Source of the DNA: Marinobacter sp. 1-4A
GTDB taxonomy: Bacteria > Pseudomonadota > Gammaproteobacteria > Pseudomonadales > Oleiphilaceae
Length of the DNA: 64,000 nt
Assembly: GCF_016597725.1 (NCBI RefSeq)
Contig: NZ_VCGY01000002.1
Span: 124,001-188,000, forward strand
Reading direction: 5' to 3'
The notes under the pieces are model-generated. The model was given only the letters and a program-made list of their open reading frames with translations. It did not search any database and had not been told where the DNA came from. This document shows positions 15,747-24,449 of this stretch, in pieces. Each line of letters starts with the position of its first letter. Position 1 is the stretch's first letter. Both the position numbers and the translations under genes were made by a program.

Positions 15747-17000
15747 ATGAACGACCTGTCCATGGCTAACACAGCTACCCAAAAGGCGTTTGACGTACAA
15801 GCCATCCGCCGGGACTTCCCTATCCTGTCGCAACAGGTCAATGGAAAGCCGCTGGTGTATCTTGATAACGGTGCGTCGGCGCAGAAGCCGCTTGCTGTTC
15901 TGGATGCCATGGACCGCTACTACCGGGAAATGCACTCCAATGTACATCGGGGTGCACACACCCTAGGTGACCGTGCAACAGCCGCCTTTGAAGGCGCCCG
16001 TGAAACCGTTCGCGCGTTCTTGAATGCAGGTAGCACACAGGAAATCATCTGGACAAAGGGCACCACTGAGGCCATTAATCTTATAGCCAATGGTTTGGCC
16101 CCGAAGCTCAAAACCGGCGACGAAATTCTGGTGAGCCATATGGAACACCACGCCAACATTGTACCTTGGCAGATGGTCGCCGAGCGCACCGGCGCAAAGG
16201 TGCTGCCAATTCAAGTCTCGCCAGAAGGCGAACTGGATATGGATGCGTTCAACAGCCTGCTGAACGATCGCACGCGCATTCTGGCCATCACCCACGTTTC
16301 CAACGTTTTGGGCACGATCAACCCGGTAAAGGAACTGGTGAGCCAAGCCAAAGCTCGCGGTGTTATCACCCTGCTCGATGGCGCTCAGGCAGTCCCCCAT
16401 TTCCAGCCGGATGTGCAGGCACTGGATTGTGACTTTTACGTGTTTTCATCTCACAAGCTGTTCGGCCCAACCGGCATTGGTGTGCTTTATGGCAAAGCCT
16501 CGCTGCTGGAAGACATGCCTCCCTATCAGGGCGGCGGCGAGATGATTGAGCGGGTATCTTTTGAGCGCACCACATGGAACGTTCTGCCCTACAAGTTTGA
16601 GGCAGGTACGCCTGCCATCGCTGAGGCTGTAGGTTTGGGGGCTGCAATAGACTACCTTAACGGGCTCGACCGGCCAGCCATGGAAGCGGCAGAAAATGCA
16701 TTGATGGCGCGAGCCAACCAGCTGGTTGAAACTGTTTCAGGCATGAGCATTATCGGAACTGCCAAGCAAAAAGTTCCCGTAATGTCCTTTAAAATCGACG
16801 GTTTGCACCCCAGTGATATAGGTACCCTGCTGGATCAGCAAGGCATCGCGATTCGCACTGGCCACCACTGCGCCATGCCACTGATGGATTTCTACGGAGT
16901 TCCCGGTACAGCGCGGGCCTCCTTTGCGTTCTACAATACACTGGACGAGGTGGAACAACTGTTTGCCGCCTTACAGAAAGTCCAGCGCCTGTTTGCCTGA
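15747..17000 (+). CDS. sufS: Cysteine desulfurase SufS
   Basis: 417-residue group II cysteine desulfurase, a PLP enzyme that takes sulfur from L-cysteine. PLP lysine is K237 in VFSSHKLFGPTG; the persulfide cysteine is C375 in RTGHHCAMP, the sequence typical of SufS rather than IscS. HMEHHANIVPW and THVSNVLGT are also present. An alternative ATG lies five codons downstream. It starts five bases after sufD. It would pass sulfur to SufE (18205) and then to SufB. Confidence 0.97.
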   Translation: MNDLSMANTATQKAFDVQAIRRDFPILSQQVNGKPLVYLDNGASAQKPLAVLDAMDRYYREMHSNVHRGAHTLGDRATAAFEGARETVRAFLNAGSTQEIIWTKGTTEAINLIANGLAPKLKTGDEILVSHMEHHANIVPWQMVAERTGAKVLPIQVSPEGELDMDAFNSLLNDRTRILAITHVSNVLGTINPVKELVSQAKARGVITLLDGAQAVPHFQPDVQALDCDFYVFSSHKLFGPTGIGVLYGKASLLEDMPPYQGGGEMIERVSFERTTWNVLPYKFEAGTPAIAEAVGLGAAIDYLNGLDRPAMEAAENALMARANQLVETVSGMSIIGTAKQKVPVMSFKIDGLHPSDIGTLLDQQGIAIRTGHHCAMPLMDFYGVPGTARASFAFYNTLDEVEQLFAALQKVQRLFA

Positions 17001-17013
17001 TGGAGGAGACACC

Positions 17014-17367
17014 ATGACAGCTGAAGTCTTCACGCCGACCGTAGGCGTCACAATGACGCCAAGTGCCGTCAAGCACGTGCGCAAGCAACTCGATAAAGCT
17101 TCGAGCGCCAAAGGTATTCGATTGGCAATCAGAAAAAGCGGATGTTCCGGCTTTAAATATGAAACCCAGTGGGTGGACGAAGCTGCCGCTGACGACAAAG
17201 TATTCCACATTGATGGCGTTGATGTGTTTGTGAAAGAGGAACACCTTGCCATGGTGAACGGCATCGAGATCGACTTTGTTACCGAAGGCGTAAACTCCAT
17301 GTTCCAGTTCCGCAATCCCAATGCCACCGCGGAATGCGGGTGTGGTGAGAGTTTTACTGTAAGTTGA
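17014..17367 (+). CDS. sufA: A-type Fe-S carrier SufA
   Basis: 117 residues of the HesB/IscA family with the three ligand cysteines C44 (KSGCSGFKYE), C108 and C110 (AECGCGESF). It carries clusters from SufBCD to apo-proteins. The start is set by TGGAGGAGA seven bases before the ATG; upstream in-frame codons belong to the end of sufS. The insertion-repeat region that follows separates it from sufT and sufE but leaves the operon direction unchanged. It could equally be named an IscA-like protein; the suf context decides. Confidence 0.93.
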   Translation: MTAEVFTPTVGVTMTPSAVKHVRKQLDKASSAKGIRLAIRKSGCSGFKYETQWVDEAAADDKVFHIDGVDVFVKEEHLAMVNGIEIDFVTEGVNSMFQFRNPNATAECGCGESFTVS

Positions 17368-17375
17368 TATTGCAT

Positions 17376-17633
17376 CGCCCCCTCTCCCCAACCCCTCTCC
17401 CGCGGGGGGAGAGGGGCTATAAGGCAACTCACAGTTTGGCTTAGTGACTCCCTCTCCCCTTGCGGGAGGGGGCCGGGGAGAGGGGAAGCTTAACGGCTAC
17501 TCCCAGCTCGACTTACCAACTCCCTCTCCCCTTGCGGGAGGGGGCCGGGGAGAGGGGAAGCTTAACGGCTACTCCCAGCCCGGCTTACCGACTCCCTCTC
17601 CCCTTGCGGGAGAGGGCCGGGGAGAGGGGGCTT
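17376..17633. repeat. Array of GC-rich palindromic repeats with a 72-bp tandem period between sufA and sufT
   Basis: Units start at 17447, 17519 and 17591, exactly 72 bases apart. Each carries the inverted repeat CCCTCTCCCC ... GGGGAGAGGG around a TTGCGGGAGG-type centre. The first two units also share the linker AAGCTTAACGGCTACTCCCAG. A related, diverged palindrome lies at 17376-17417. Each unit could fold into a very stable hairpin in the suf mRNA. Open frames across this region are by-products of the repeat and are not called as genes. The small number of differences between units points to recent duplication. Confidence 0.9.
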
Positions 17634-17661
17634 AAAAGCACAAAACGAGGTCTACACATAC

Positions 17662-18204
17662 ATGCAAGAAAGAGAAGTCGTCCTGACCAAACGCGAGGTG
17701 GAAGCCCGCCTTGTTCCTGTTGGAACTGAAATCATGATTCCGGCAGACACCTTTGTGACCATCACCCAGTCACTGGGCGGTACCTTTACCGTTGCGGTCA
17801 ACGGCAACCTTGCCCGCATTGAAGGCCACAACGCTGATGCTTTGGGTAAAAAGCCATTGGAAAGCAGCTTTGATACCCCGGACGATGGCACGGTTAACGA
17901 GAACCAAGTGTGGGAAGCCATCCGCAACTGCTACGACCCGGAAATTCCGGTGAATGTGGTAGATCTGGGCCTTATTTACGAGTGCCGGATTGAAAATGGT
18001 ACGCCAGAAGGCAATCACATTTACATTTTGATGACCCTCACCGCCGCCGGTTGTGGCATGGGGCCGGTTATTACCGACGATGTAAAAACCAAAGTAGAGC
18101 ACGTTCCCAACGTAGATAAGGTAACCGTAGAGCTGACCTTTGATCCGCCCTGGAACAACGACATGCTCACCGATGAAGCCAAGCTAGAACTGGGAATGCT
18201 GTAA
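17662..18204 (+). CDS. sufT: Putative Fe-S assembly factor SufT (DUF59/MIP18 family)
   Basis: 180 residues. The C-terminal half is a DUF59 domain (VWEAIRNCYDPEIPVNVVDL, LTAAGCGMGP, VELTFDPPWNNDML), with the conserved DPEIPVNVVDLG motif and the reactive Cys in AGCGM. The N-terminal half is the SufT-specific extension. SufT proteins help mature Fe-S proteins under high demand in other bacteria. It lies after the 72-bp repeat array and abuts sufE with no gap (TAAATG), so it still belongs to the suf operon. The ATG has a weak ribosome-binding site. Confidence 0.9.
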   Translation: MQEREVVLTKREVEARLVPVGTEIMIPADTFVTITQSLGGTFTVAVNGNLARIEGHNADALGKKPLESSFDTPDDGTVNENQVWEAIRNCYDPEIPVNVVDLGLIYECRIENGTPEGNHIYILMTLTAAGCGMGPVITDDVKTKVEHVPNVDKVTVELTFDPPWNNDMLTDEAKLELGML

Positions 18205-18666
18205 ATGCCAGCTACGGAAAAAGAATTTCTCGACAACCCGCTAGGATCCAACCCTACCCTGGAAGACGTTCTCGACGGCTTTGAGTTTCTTGATGACTGG
18301 GAAGAACGCTATGCGTTCATCATTGACCTAGGCAAACAGCTACCCGCCTTTCCGGACGACGCGCGGATTGAAGAGAACTACGTGCACGGCTGCCAAAGCC
18401 AGGTTTGGTTGATTGCCCACTACCACGAAGCCGACGGCAAGCTCTACTTGTTGATTGATTCTGACGCAATGATAGTGCGGGGCCTCGCAGCCATGATTCT
18501 GGTCGCGTTGAACGGCAAAACCCCCAGGGACTTGCTGGCCACCGACATAGATGAGATTTTCGAACAGCTGGACTTGTTCCGCCACATCTCTCCAACCCGA
18601 GGCAACGGCTTGCGCTCCATGATTGGAAAGATTCGCGATATTGCAGCGGCTGAAGTGTCTGAGTGA
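18205..18666 (+). CDS. sufE: Sulfur acceptor SufE
   Basis: 153 residues with the acceptor loop ENYVHGCQSQVWL, where C63 takes the persulfide from SufS and hands it to SufB. The rest matches the SufE fold (DDWEERYAFIIDLGKQLP, SDAMIVRGLAAMI). The start codon directly follows the sufT stop, so translation is coupled. It is the last suf gene and is convergent with flgT; no strong terminator hairpin is seen in the 26 bases between them. Confidence 0.96.
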   Translation: MPATEKEFLDNPLGSNPTLEDVLDGFEFLDDWEERYAFIIDLGKQLPAFPDDARIEENYVHGCQSQVWLIAHYHEADGKLYLLIDSDAMIVRGLAAMILVALNGKTPRDLLATDIDEIFEQLDLFRHISPTRGNGLRSMIGKIRDIAAAEVSE

Positions 18667-18692
18667 TATCTGCACGCAGTCGTTAGTGCACG

Positions 18693-19913
18693 CTACCAGA
18701 TAATGGCAATGTCGTCTCGCTGAATGTTTACCTGCCCACCCGTTACCGGCATTTTGCCATTACTGAAGTCTGGATGAACATTGTTCAGAGTGACCGTCAT
18801 CTGACTGTCACTCAGCTCCGGAGTCCCCCCCAAAGAATCAAAGTACCGGGCGCTGCGGTATAGGTGCAACTCATCTCCGGGCCGCAAACCAGCGGTCGCG
18901 CCTGAAGCCAAGGTCACAAGTTGACCCTCTACCCGGGTAATGCGAGCCATAAACGGCTGGCACGCGAGGGCTTCAGCTACCGCCTGCGTCATTTCTCCAA
19001 TAGCACCCGCCACAGCCTCTCCATACTGGGTTTTACGGAACCCTTCCGAGCCAAAACCGACAGAACTGCCAGGGCCGGCATTCCAGTCGGCGGCAGTCTC
19101 AAAGCGCTGCTGGTAAACAGGTGAGCCGCTGAATCCGTCAAAAACCATCAAATCCACCGCGAAACGCCGACGCATATCAGCGCCACCAAAACGCCTTTGC
19201 ATTTTATCCAATACCGAGGAGCCCCAAGCCGCGGGATCCGCAACGCCAATGTCTCGAATGACACCGGCTACAACAAACTGAACGCCCATCTCCCGGGCTA
19301 CTTGAACCACATTGGTAAGCCGGTTGTCACCCTGCTGCAAAGTGGGCGCATTAAGTAGGTCGGGGAAAAGACGGGAGGTCGTCGCGGAAAACACCTGCAA
19401 GTTTCCAGCCTCTCGTAAGCCCTGCTGCAGCTGTTGCGGCAGAATTTCTCCAGCATCATCAATACGCCCTACCCTAGCCTGCCCCGGATACAGCAATGGA
19501 AAGCCGGTAATCGCAACCCGTTTTTTTAACCGAGCGGCGTCTCCGCCATCGCAGCTAGCCCTGCTGGCAGAAATATCTCCGCGTACAGTTACACGCAAAA
19601 GATTGCCGCTACGATGCTCATCAATCACTTTAACATTCCGCGCTCGGGCACTAGAGGCAAGGCGCACTCGGGATTCAGTTAAAACGCCGTTTTCCATAGT
19701 ATCTCTAGTGCTCACCTGCGCTTCGTACTGCAAGGCGAGATCACGCATGGCCGCACTGCGAGCTTCCGCACGGGCAGACGCTAGATCCTCGTTGTAGATA
19801 CTCGCGTGGCCCACGCCCTCAAGAACAACCGCTTGCGCGCTCGCACCCAGCATCAACGGTATCAATGCACAGTAAAACGACAACCGTATAAACTGCTTCA
19901 CAAACCCCCGCAT
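18693..19913 (-). CDS. flgT: Flagellar assembly protein FlgT
   Basis: 406 residues with a signal peptide (ends near AQAVV) and the FlgT layout: an N-terminal domain (VVLEGVGHASIYNEDLASAR), a middle TolB-like domain (KKRVAITGFPLLYP, GVQFVVAGVIRDIG) and a C-terminal domain. In Vibrio FlgT builds the H ring around the outer-membrane basal body of sodium-driven polar flagella. It lies 56 bases downstream of the FlgP-like gene, forming an flgPT pair. No other flagellar genes are in the window. The FlgT call rests on overall pattern, as the family is poorly conserved. Confidence 0.8.
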   Translation of the reverse strand: MRGFVKQFIRLSFYCALIPLMLGASAQAVVLEGVGHASIYNEDLASARAEARSAAMRDLALQYEAQVSTRDTMENGVLTESRVRLASSARARNVKVIDEHRSGNLLRVTVRGDISASRASCDGGDAARLKKRVAITGFPLLYPGQARVGRIDDAGEILPQQLQQGLREAGNLQVFSATTSRLFPDLLNAPTLQQGDNRLTNVVQVAREMGVQFVVAGVIRDIGVADPAAWGSSVLDKMQRRFGGADMRRRFAVDLMVFDGFSGSPVYQQRFETAADWNAGPGSSVGFGSEGFRKTQYGEAVAGAIGEMTQAVAEALACQPFMARITRVEGQLVTLASGATAGLRPGDELHLYRSARYFDSLGGTPELSDSQMTVTLNNVHPDFSNGKMPVTGGQVNIQRDDIAIIW

Positions 19914-19969
19914 AGCTTTCTACCCGTTTTATCGTTCAATTAGCACGTTTGAAATCTGCCGAACGAAGA

Positions 19970-20521
19970 TCAATCCAAATAGTACAAGGAATCAACATTC
20001 TTGCTCTGCACATCGCCAACACTCTCGTTGTAGGTTGGTACCGATATCGGGCAGAGATCTTTCACCTGTTCCGCTGCGACTCTGGAGACGCAGGCCCGAA
20101 AGCGTGACTCGAGTTTTAGCTCCATCACGGTCTCAACAACTCCATCGCTGTGCTCATTAACAGCCACCATTTTTGCACCGCGAATGTAGCTATCTACGTA
20201 GGTTCGGTACATATCGTTTCGAAGAACAAACTCGTTCACGGTAGAGCTTCCGAAGATGACTGTGCCATACACTCGTTCCGCTAGGTTTCTGTATGCATCT
20301 ACTTGGGAAGCTCTGCGCGCCATCAGCCTTTTACGGGTATTGAGACGGTCCTTACCTGCATCCTCGTAGGTGCCAAAGCCGCTGACCCTAACTGTAATAG
20401 GCTCAAACTGCGCATTGTTTTGCGCATTCTCGTTATTGGTGTCCGTATCGCCGCCCCATAATGCTGCGCAGGCCGTCAGCGTGAAAGCCAGAAAAGAAAT
20501 CGTTATCCAGCGAATGACCAT
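19970..20521 (-). CDS. flgP: LPP20-family lipoprotein, FlgP-like
   Basis: 183 residues with a lipoprotein signal (lipobox LTAC, acylated Cys18), then an acidic Asn-rich linker and an LPP20-like domain (KRLMARRASQVDAYRNLAER, VYGTVIFGSSTVNEF). The FlgP lipoproteins of Vibrio and related polar flagellates share this arrangement and are needed for outer-membrane disc or motor integrity. GGAG lies 10 bases before the ATG. It precedes flgT on the same strand. FlgO, which usually joins the pair, is not next to it. Confidence 0.75.
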   Translation of the reverse strand: MVIRWITISFLAFTLTACAALWGGDTDTNNENAQNNAQFEPITVRVSGFGTYEDAGKDRLNTRKRLMARRASQVDAYRNLAERVYGTVIFGSSTVNEFVLRNDMYRTYVDSYIRGAKMVAVNEHSDGVVETVMELKLESRFRACVSRVAAEQVKDLCPISVPTYNESVGDVQSKNVDSLYYLD

Positions 20522-20666
20522 GCTTTATGTCTCCAGAATTCGTTTTGCTCAACCCATGAAAAATTCACGCCAGCTTTTCTAACACACTGATTTAAAATAC
20601 CTTATCCTGAACACCAAAAAAGTAGAGAGAGAAACCGGCAAAAACCTGCCTCATACAGTGTTTTCA

Positions 20667-20713
20667 GGGGTGGGCGCGGCCATTAGAGCAAGCTTGTTTG
20701 CTTGCCCAGCCCC
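20667..20713. other. Potential stem-loop in the divergent flgP/cca spacer
   Basis: Outer GC-rich blocks GGGGTGGGC (20667-20675) and GCCCAGCCCC (20704-20713) are complementary apart from one bulged base. Inside, GCAAGC (20688-20693) pairs with GCTTGC (20700-20705), which competes with part of the outer stem. It is not downstream of any gene and has no T-run, so it is not a terminator. Function unknown; the rest of the 249-base spacer shows nothing I can assign. Confidence 0.3.
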
Positions 20714-20770
20714 AGCAACGGATAATTCCCGAACATTTAAGAGAAATCATAAAAAGGAACCTGTGTCTTC

Positions 20771-21892
20771 ATGCAAACCTATCTGGTTGGCGGTGCTGTT
20801 CGCGATGAATTATTAGGGCTGAGGGTCAAAGATCGGGACTGGGTAGTCGTTGGCGCAACCCCGGAGCAGATGCTTGCTCTGGGCTTTACACAGGTGGGAT
20901 CGGACTTCCCGGTGTTTTTACACCCGAAAACCAGAGAGGAATACGCCCTCGCCCGCACCGAGCGCAAGCAAGGGCACGGCTATCACGGTTTTTCTGTGTA
21001 TAGCGCGCCAGATGTCACTCTGGAAGAGGACCTGCTGCGCCGGGACCTCACCATCAACGCCATGGCGCGCTCGGAAGACGGTGAACTCACAGACCCTTTT
21101 AATGGCAAGAGAGATCTGGAGGCGCGACAACTCCGGCACGTTTCTGAAGCCTTTAAAGAAGACCCTCTTCGCATCCTGAGAACCGCACGCTTCGCAGCTC
21201 GTTTCCAGCCTCTGGGCTTTAGCGTGTGCCGCGAAACTATGACCTTGATGCGCGATATGGTTGCCGCTGGCGAAGTGGAGCACCTTGTACCAGAGCGCGT
21301 GTGGCAAGAGATTCAACGGGCTCTGCACGAACAATCCCCAACTACGTTTTTCCAAGTGTTACGAGACTGCGGGGCACTTGATGTACTGGTGCCGGAACTC
21401 TCTCCAGAGCCGTGCTTTCGCGCCGCTCTTGCCAGCCTGCAGCGAGTCCACATACAAAAGGCCACAACGGCAGAGCGTTTTGCAGCACTGTTCAGCGCAT
21501 TGGATGAGCCGTGTGGTACCAAAAGGGCCAAGGCACTTAAAGCACCGAACGATTGCCAGCACCTCGCTCGGCTGACGATGGCGTTTAAGCCCGTCATCCA
21601 ACAACTCGACCCGACGCAGCCAGATGCCAACACCTTGCTCGAATTACTGGAAAAAGCGGATTTGTGGCGGCGGCCCGAACGTTTTTCGCAACTGATTAAC
21701 GTGCTTGAGAACGCACTTGTAGCTACAGACCAGCAACGGCTAAAACCTCTCGAAATAGCGGCAAATGCGGCATCAGGCATTGACCCCCAAGCGCTTATGA
21801 AGCGAGGATTTTCAGGCAAAGAACTCGGCGAAGCAATCCGAGCCGAGCGACTGGCGCGTATAAAGCAGGCACTCTGCCGTTCATCTTCCTGA
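20771..21892 (+). CDS. cca: CCA-adding tRNA nucleotidyltransferase
   Basis: 373 residues. The N-terminal class II nucleotidyltransferase core has VGGAVRDELLG and the metal-binding Asp21/Asp23 in KDRDWVVVG, followed by RRDLTINAMA, the neck EDPLRILRTARFAARF and the tRNA-binding helical region. It adds or repairs the 3' CCA of tRNAs. E. coli-type multifunctional enzymes (about 410 residues) carry a C-terminal HD phosphohydrolase domain; here no HD motif is visible and the protein is shorter, so it is probably a transferase only. An AAGGAAC sequence lies a rather long 12 bases before the ATG. Confidence 0.93.
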   Translation: MQTYLVGGAVRDELLGLRVKDRDWVVVGATPEQMLALGFTQVGSDFPVFLHPKTREEYALARTERKQGHGYHGFSVYSAPDVTLEEDLLRRDLTINAMARSEDGELTDPFNGKRDLEARQLRHVSEAFKEDPLRILRTARFAARFQPLGFSVCRETMTLMRDMVAAGEVEHLVPERVWQEIQRALHEQSPTTFFQVLRDCGALDVLVPELSPEPCFRAALASLQRVHIQKATTAERFAALFSALDEPCGTKRAKALKAPNDCQHLARLTMAFKPVIQQLDPTQPDANTLLELLEKADLWRRPERFSQLINVLENALVATDQQRLKPLEIAANAASGIDPQALMKRGFSGKELGEAIRAERLARIKQALCRSSS

Positions 21893-21901
21893 GGAACTAC
21901 T

Positions 21902-22648
21902 ATGCCTGAGAATACACCTGTCGCTCTGGTTACTGGCTCAGCCCAACGCCTTGGGGCGCACACTGCGCAACTACTGCACGAGCGTGGATGGAATGTGGTT
22001 ATTCACTTTCGCAGCCGCAGGAAGCCGGCCCAAGACTTATCGGAAGCCATGAACCATCAGCGCCCGAACTCCGCAGTTGCGCTGCAAGCCGACCTGAGCA
22101 AGATGGCCGACATAAAACGCTTGGGTACCAAGGCAATGGAACATTGGGGGCGGCTAGATGCACTGGTTAACAACGCATCCGTTTTTTATCCAAATCCGAC
22201 ACCGGAAGCGACCGAAGATGATTGGGATAGCATCATGCACACCAATCTGAAGGCGCCTTTTTTTCTCCTACAGTCCTGCTTACCGGCGTTGCGAGAAAGC
22301 ACCGGAAGTGTTGTGAACCTTATTGATATTTATAGCGAAAAACCGCTACCAGAGCACCCGCTCTACTGCGCCAGCAAGGCTGGCCTAGCCGCTCTAACCC
22401 GCTCCTGGGCGAAAGATCTGGCACCAGCGGTGCGGGTGAATGGCGTGTCCCCCGGGGCGATTCTTTGGCCTGAAGGCGATGCGGCGGTAGACACAAGCTA
22501 CCAGCGCAAAATTCTCGCGCAAACACCTCTGAACCGCACCGGCACACCCGGCGACATCGCCAGCACCATTGTATTTCTCTTAACAGAGGCCCCATTTATC
22601 ACCGGGCAAATTATTTCCGTAGACGGCGGGCGCAGCCTGAATATGTAG
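21902..22648 (+). CDS. Pteridine reductase / FolM-like short-chain dehydrogenase
   Basis: 248-residue SDR enzyme. The cofactor motif is TGSAQRLG, with Arg where classical SDRs have Gly, as in NADPH-dependent pteridine reductases of the PTR1/FolM group. NNASVFYP and the active-site YCASK (Tyr and Lys) are present, as is the C-terminal PFITGQIISVDGGRSL. It would reduce dihydrobiopterin- or dihydromonapterin-type pterins. It starts nine bases after cca, with GAGGAACTACT as ribosome-binding region, so they are likely co-transcribed. Substrate is inferred from motif class. Confidence 0.85.
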   Translation: MPENTPVALVTGSAQRLGAHTAQLLHERGWNVVIHFRSRRKPAQDLSEAMNHQRPNSAVALQADLSKMADIKRLGTKAMEHWGRLDALVNNASVFYPNPTPEATEDDWDSIMHTNLKAPFFLLQSCLPALRESTGSVVNLIDIYSEKPLPEHPLYCASKAGLAALTRSWAKDLAPAVRVNGVSPGAILWPEGDAAVDTSYQRKILAQTPLNRTGTPGDIASTIVFLLTEAPFITGQIISVDGGRSLNM

Positions 22649-22778
22649 ACCGCGCTTTTGCCGGTTCGGGCTTTCCGGCTACAATGCGCGCAGCTTTTTT
22701 TATTCTGAGCATTCTGCGAGGGCAAGGCTAGGGCTGCCGCCCTGAAACAGAACATTCATTAATAACCGGAGTAACCTC

Positions 22779-23957
22779 ATGCGTGATGTCGTAATTGTTG
22801 CCGCACGGCGTACAGCCATTGGTGCATTTGGTGGAGGCCTTTCCAGCCTTCGTGCGGACCAGCTAGGTAGCGTCGTTATCAAAGCGCTATTGGAAGACAC
22901 AGGTGTTACCGGCGACCAAATCAACGAGGTGTTGCTGGGCCAAGTGCTAACGGCAGGCAACGGTCAGAATCCGGCCCGCCAGTCGGCCATTAATGCGGGT
23001 ATTCCAGCGTCTGTACCTGCAATGACCATCAATAAAGTATGTGGCTCCGGCCTCAAAGCCGTTCATATGGCGGTTCAGGCAATCCGCTGCGGCGACGCAG
23101 ATATGATCATCGCAGGTGGGCAGGAGAGCATGAGCCTTGCTCCTCACGTTTTACCTAACAGCCGCAACGGCCAGCGCATGGGTAATTGGACCATGGTCGA
23201 CACCATGGTTAAGGATGGTCTCTGGGATGCCTTCAACGACTACCACATGGGCATCACGGCCGAGAATATTGTTGAAAAATACGGCATCAGCCGCGAAGAA
23301 CAGGACGAGTTCGCCGCGGCATCACAACAAAAGGCCATCGCCGCACGCGAGGCTGGTCACTTCGAAAATGAAATTGCGCCGGTCTCCATCCCCCAGCGCA
23401 AAGGCGACCCAATTGTTGTCAGCAAAGACGAAGGTCCGCGCGACGGCGTAACCGGCGAAGGCCTTGGCAAACTACGCCCAGCTTTCAAAAAAGACGGTAC
23501 AGTCACCGCAGGGAACGCTTCAACGCTGAATGATGGCGCAGCAGCGGTTTTGGTATGCAGTGCCGAGAAAGCCAAAGAGTTAGGGCTGACCCCACTGGCG
23601 ACAATCAAAGCCCACGCCAATGCTGGCGTTGACCCAACCATCATGGGCACCGGCCCGATTCCTGCCAGCCAGCGCTGCCTGAAACTGGCAGGCTGGAGCG
23701 TCGACGACCTAGACCTGATTGAAGCCAACGAGGCGTTTGCTGCGCAGGCGATCTCTGTAAACCGTGACATGGGCTGGGATACCAACAAGGTCAATGTAAA
23801 CGGCGGCGCTATTGCTTTGGGCCACCCCATTGGAGCATCAGGTTGCCGTATTTTGGTTTCACTGCTGCACGAAATGGTGCGTCGCGATGCCCATAAAGGT
23901 CTTGCGACCCTCTGCATCGGTGGCGGCATGGGCGTTGCTCTGGCTGTTGAGCGCTAA
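22779..23957 (+). CDS. Acetyl-CoA acetyltransferase (thiolase)
   Basis: 392 residues of the biosynthetic thiolase type (AtoB/PhaA). Nucleophile Cys88 lies in [10 protein letters not shown], His349 in [10 protein letters not shown] and the second active-site Cys379 in [14 protein letters not shown]. It interconverts two acetyl-CoA and acetoacetyl-CoA; the short substrate preference is inferred from overall similarity to PhaA-type enzymes. CCGGAG precedes the ATG. No phaB, phaC or fatty-acid oxidation gene is adjacent, so the pathway it serves is not shown by context. It is followed by trmL after six bases. Confidence 0.93.
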   Translation: MRDVVIVAARRTAIGAFGGGLSSLRADQLGSVVIKALLEDTGVTGDQINEVLLGQVLTAGNGQNPARQSAINAGIPASVPAMTINKVCGSGLKAVHMAVQAIRCGDADMIIAGGQESMSLAPHVLPNSRNGQRMGNWTMVDTMVKDGLWDAFNDYHMGITAENIVEKYGISREEQDEFAAASQQKAIAAREAGHFENEIAPVSIPQRKGDPIVVSKDEGPRDGVTGEGLGKLRPAFKKDGTVTAGNASTLNDGAAAVLVCSAEKAKELGLTPLATIKAHANAGVDPTIMGTGPIPASQRCLKLAGWSVDDLDLIEANEAFAAQAISVNRDMGWDTNKVNVNGGAIALGHPIGASGCRILVSLLHEMVRRDAHKGLATLCIGGGMGVALAVER

Positions 23958-23963
23958 GGCCCC

Positions 23964-24449
23964 GTGCTCAACGTGGTGCTGTACGAGCCGGAGATACCGC
24001 CCAACACGGGCAATATCATCCGGCTGTGCGCCAATACGGGCTGTAACCTGCATTTGATTGAGCCTCTGGGTTTTAATCTGGAGGACAAGCAAATGCGGCG
24101 GGCCGGTTTGGATTACAGTGAATATGCCACGGTAAAAGTACACAAAAACTATCAGGCCTTCCTCGAGAGCGAGCAACCTGAACGGCTATTTGGCTTAACC
24201 ACGAAGGGCCATTGTTATTACCACCAGGTTGCCTATCAGGATGGTGATTACCTAATGTTTGGACCGGAAACCCGCGGCCTGCCTGTCGACGTACGCGAAG
24301 CCCTACCCCCAGAGCATTGTTTGAAAGTCCCCATGTGCCCACAAAGCCGTAGCCTAAATCTTTCCAACACCGCAGCCTTAGTGGTTTATGAAGCCTGGCG
24401 ACAGCTTGGATTTACCGGTGCCGTATTAGAGGGCGAGAGAGAGGCGTAA
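23964..24449 (+). CDS. trmL: tRNA (cytidine/uridine-34 2'-O)-methyltransferase TrmL
   Basis: 161-residue SPOUT methyltransferase with the TrmL trefoil-knot signature: [20 protein letters not shown] at the start, [10 protein letters not shown], and the knot segment [20 protein letters not shown]. It methylates the wobble 2'-OH of tRNA-Leu isoacceptors. The start is GTG with AAGG upstream. Its 3' end runs 64 bases into the convergent hmuV reading frame, so both C-termini are encoded by the same DNA. Both proteins are slightly longer than usual, in agreement with tail drift. Confidence 0.93.
   Translation: MLNVVLYEPEIPPNTGNIIRLCANTGCNLHLIEPLGFNLEDKQMRRAGLDYSEYATVKVHKNYQAFLESEQPERLFGLTTKGHCYYHQVAYQDGDYLMFGPETRGLPVDVREALPPEHCLKVPMCPQSRSLNLSNTAALVVYEAWRQLGFTGAVLEGEREA

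Noticed and set aside
17444..17729. Open reading frames of 63 and 89 codons across the 72-bp repeats
   Set aside because: The translations are themselves repeats of the palindromic DNA (PSPLAGGGRGEG-like), with no ribosome-binding site and no family resemblance.
20522..20585. Sigma-54 promoter before flgP (TGGCGTGAATTTTTC on the minus strand)
   Set aside because: The GG is present but the GC ten bases on is TC, so the essential -12 element is broken.
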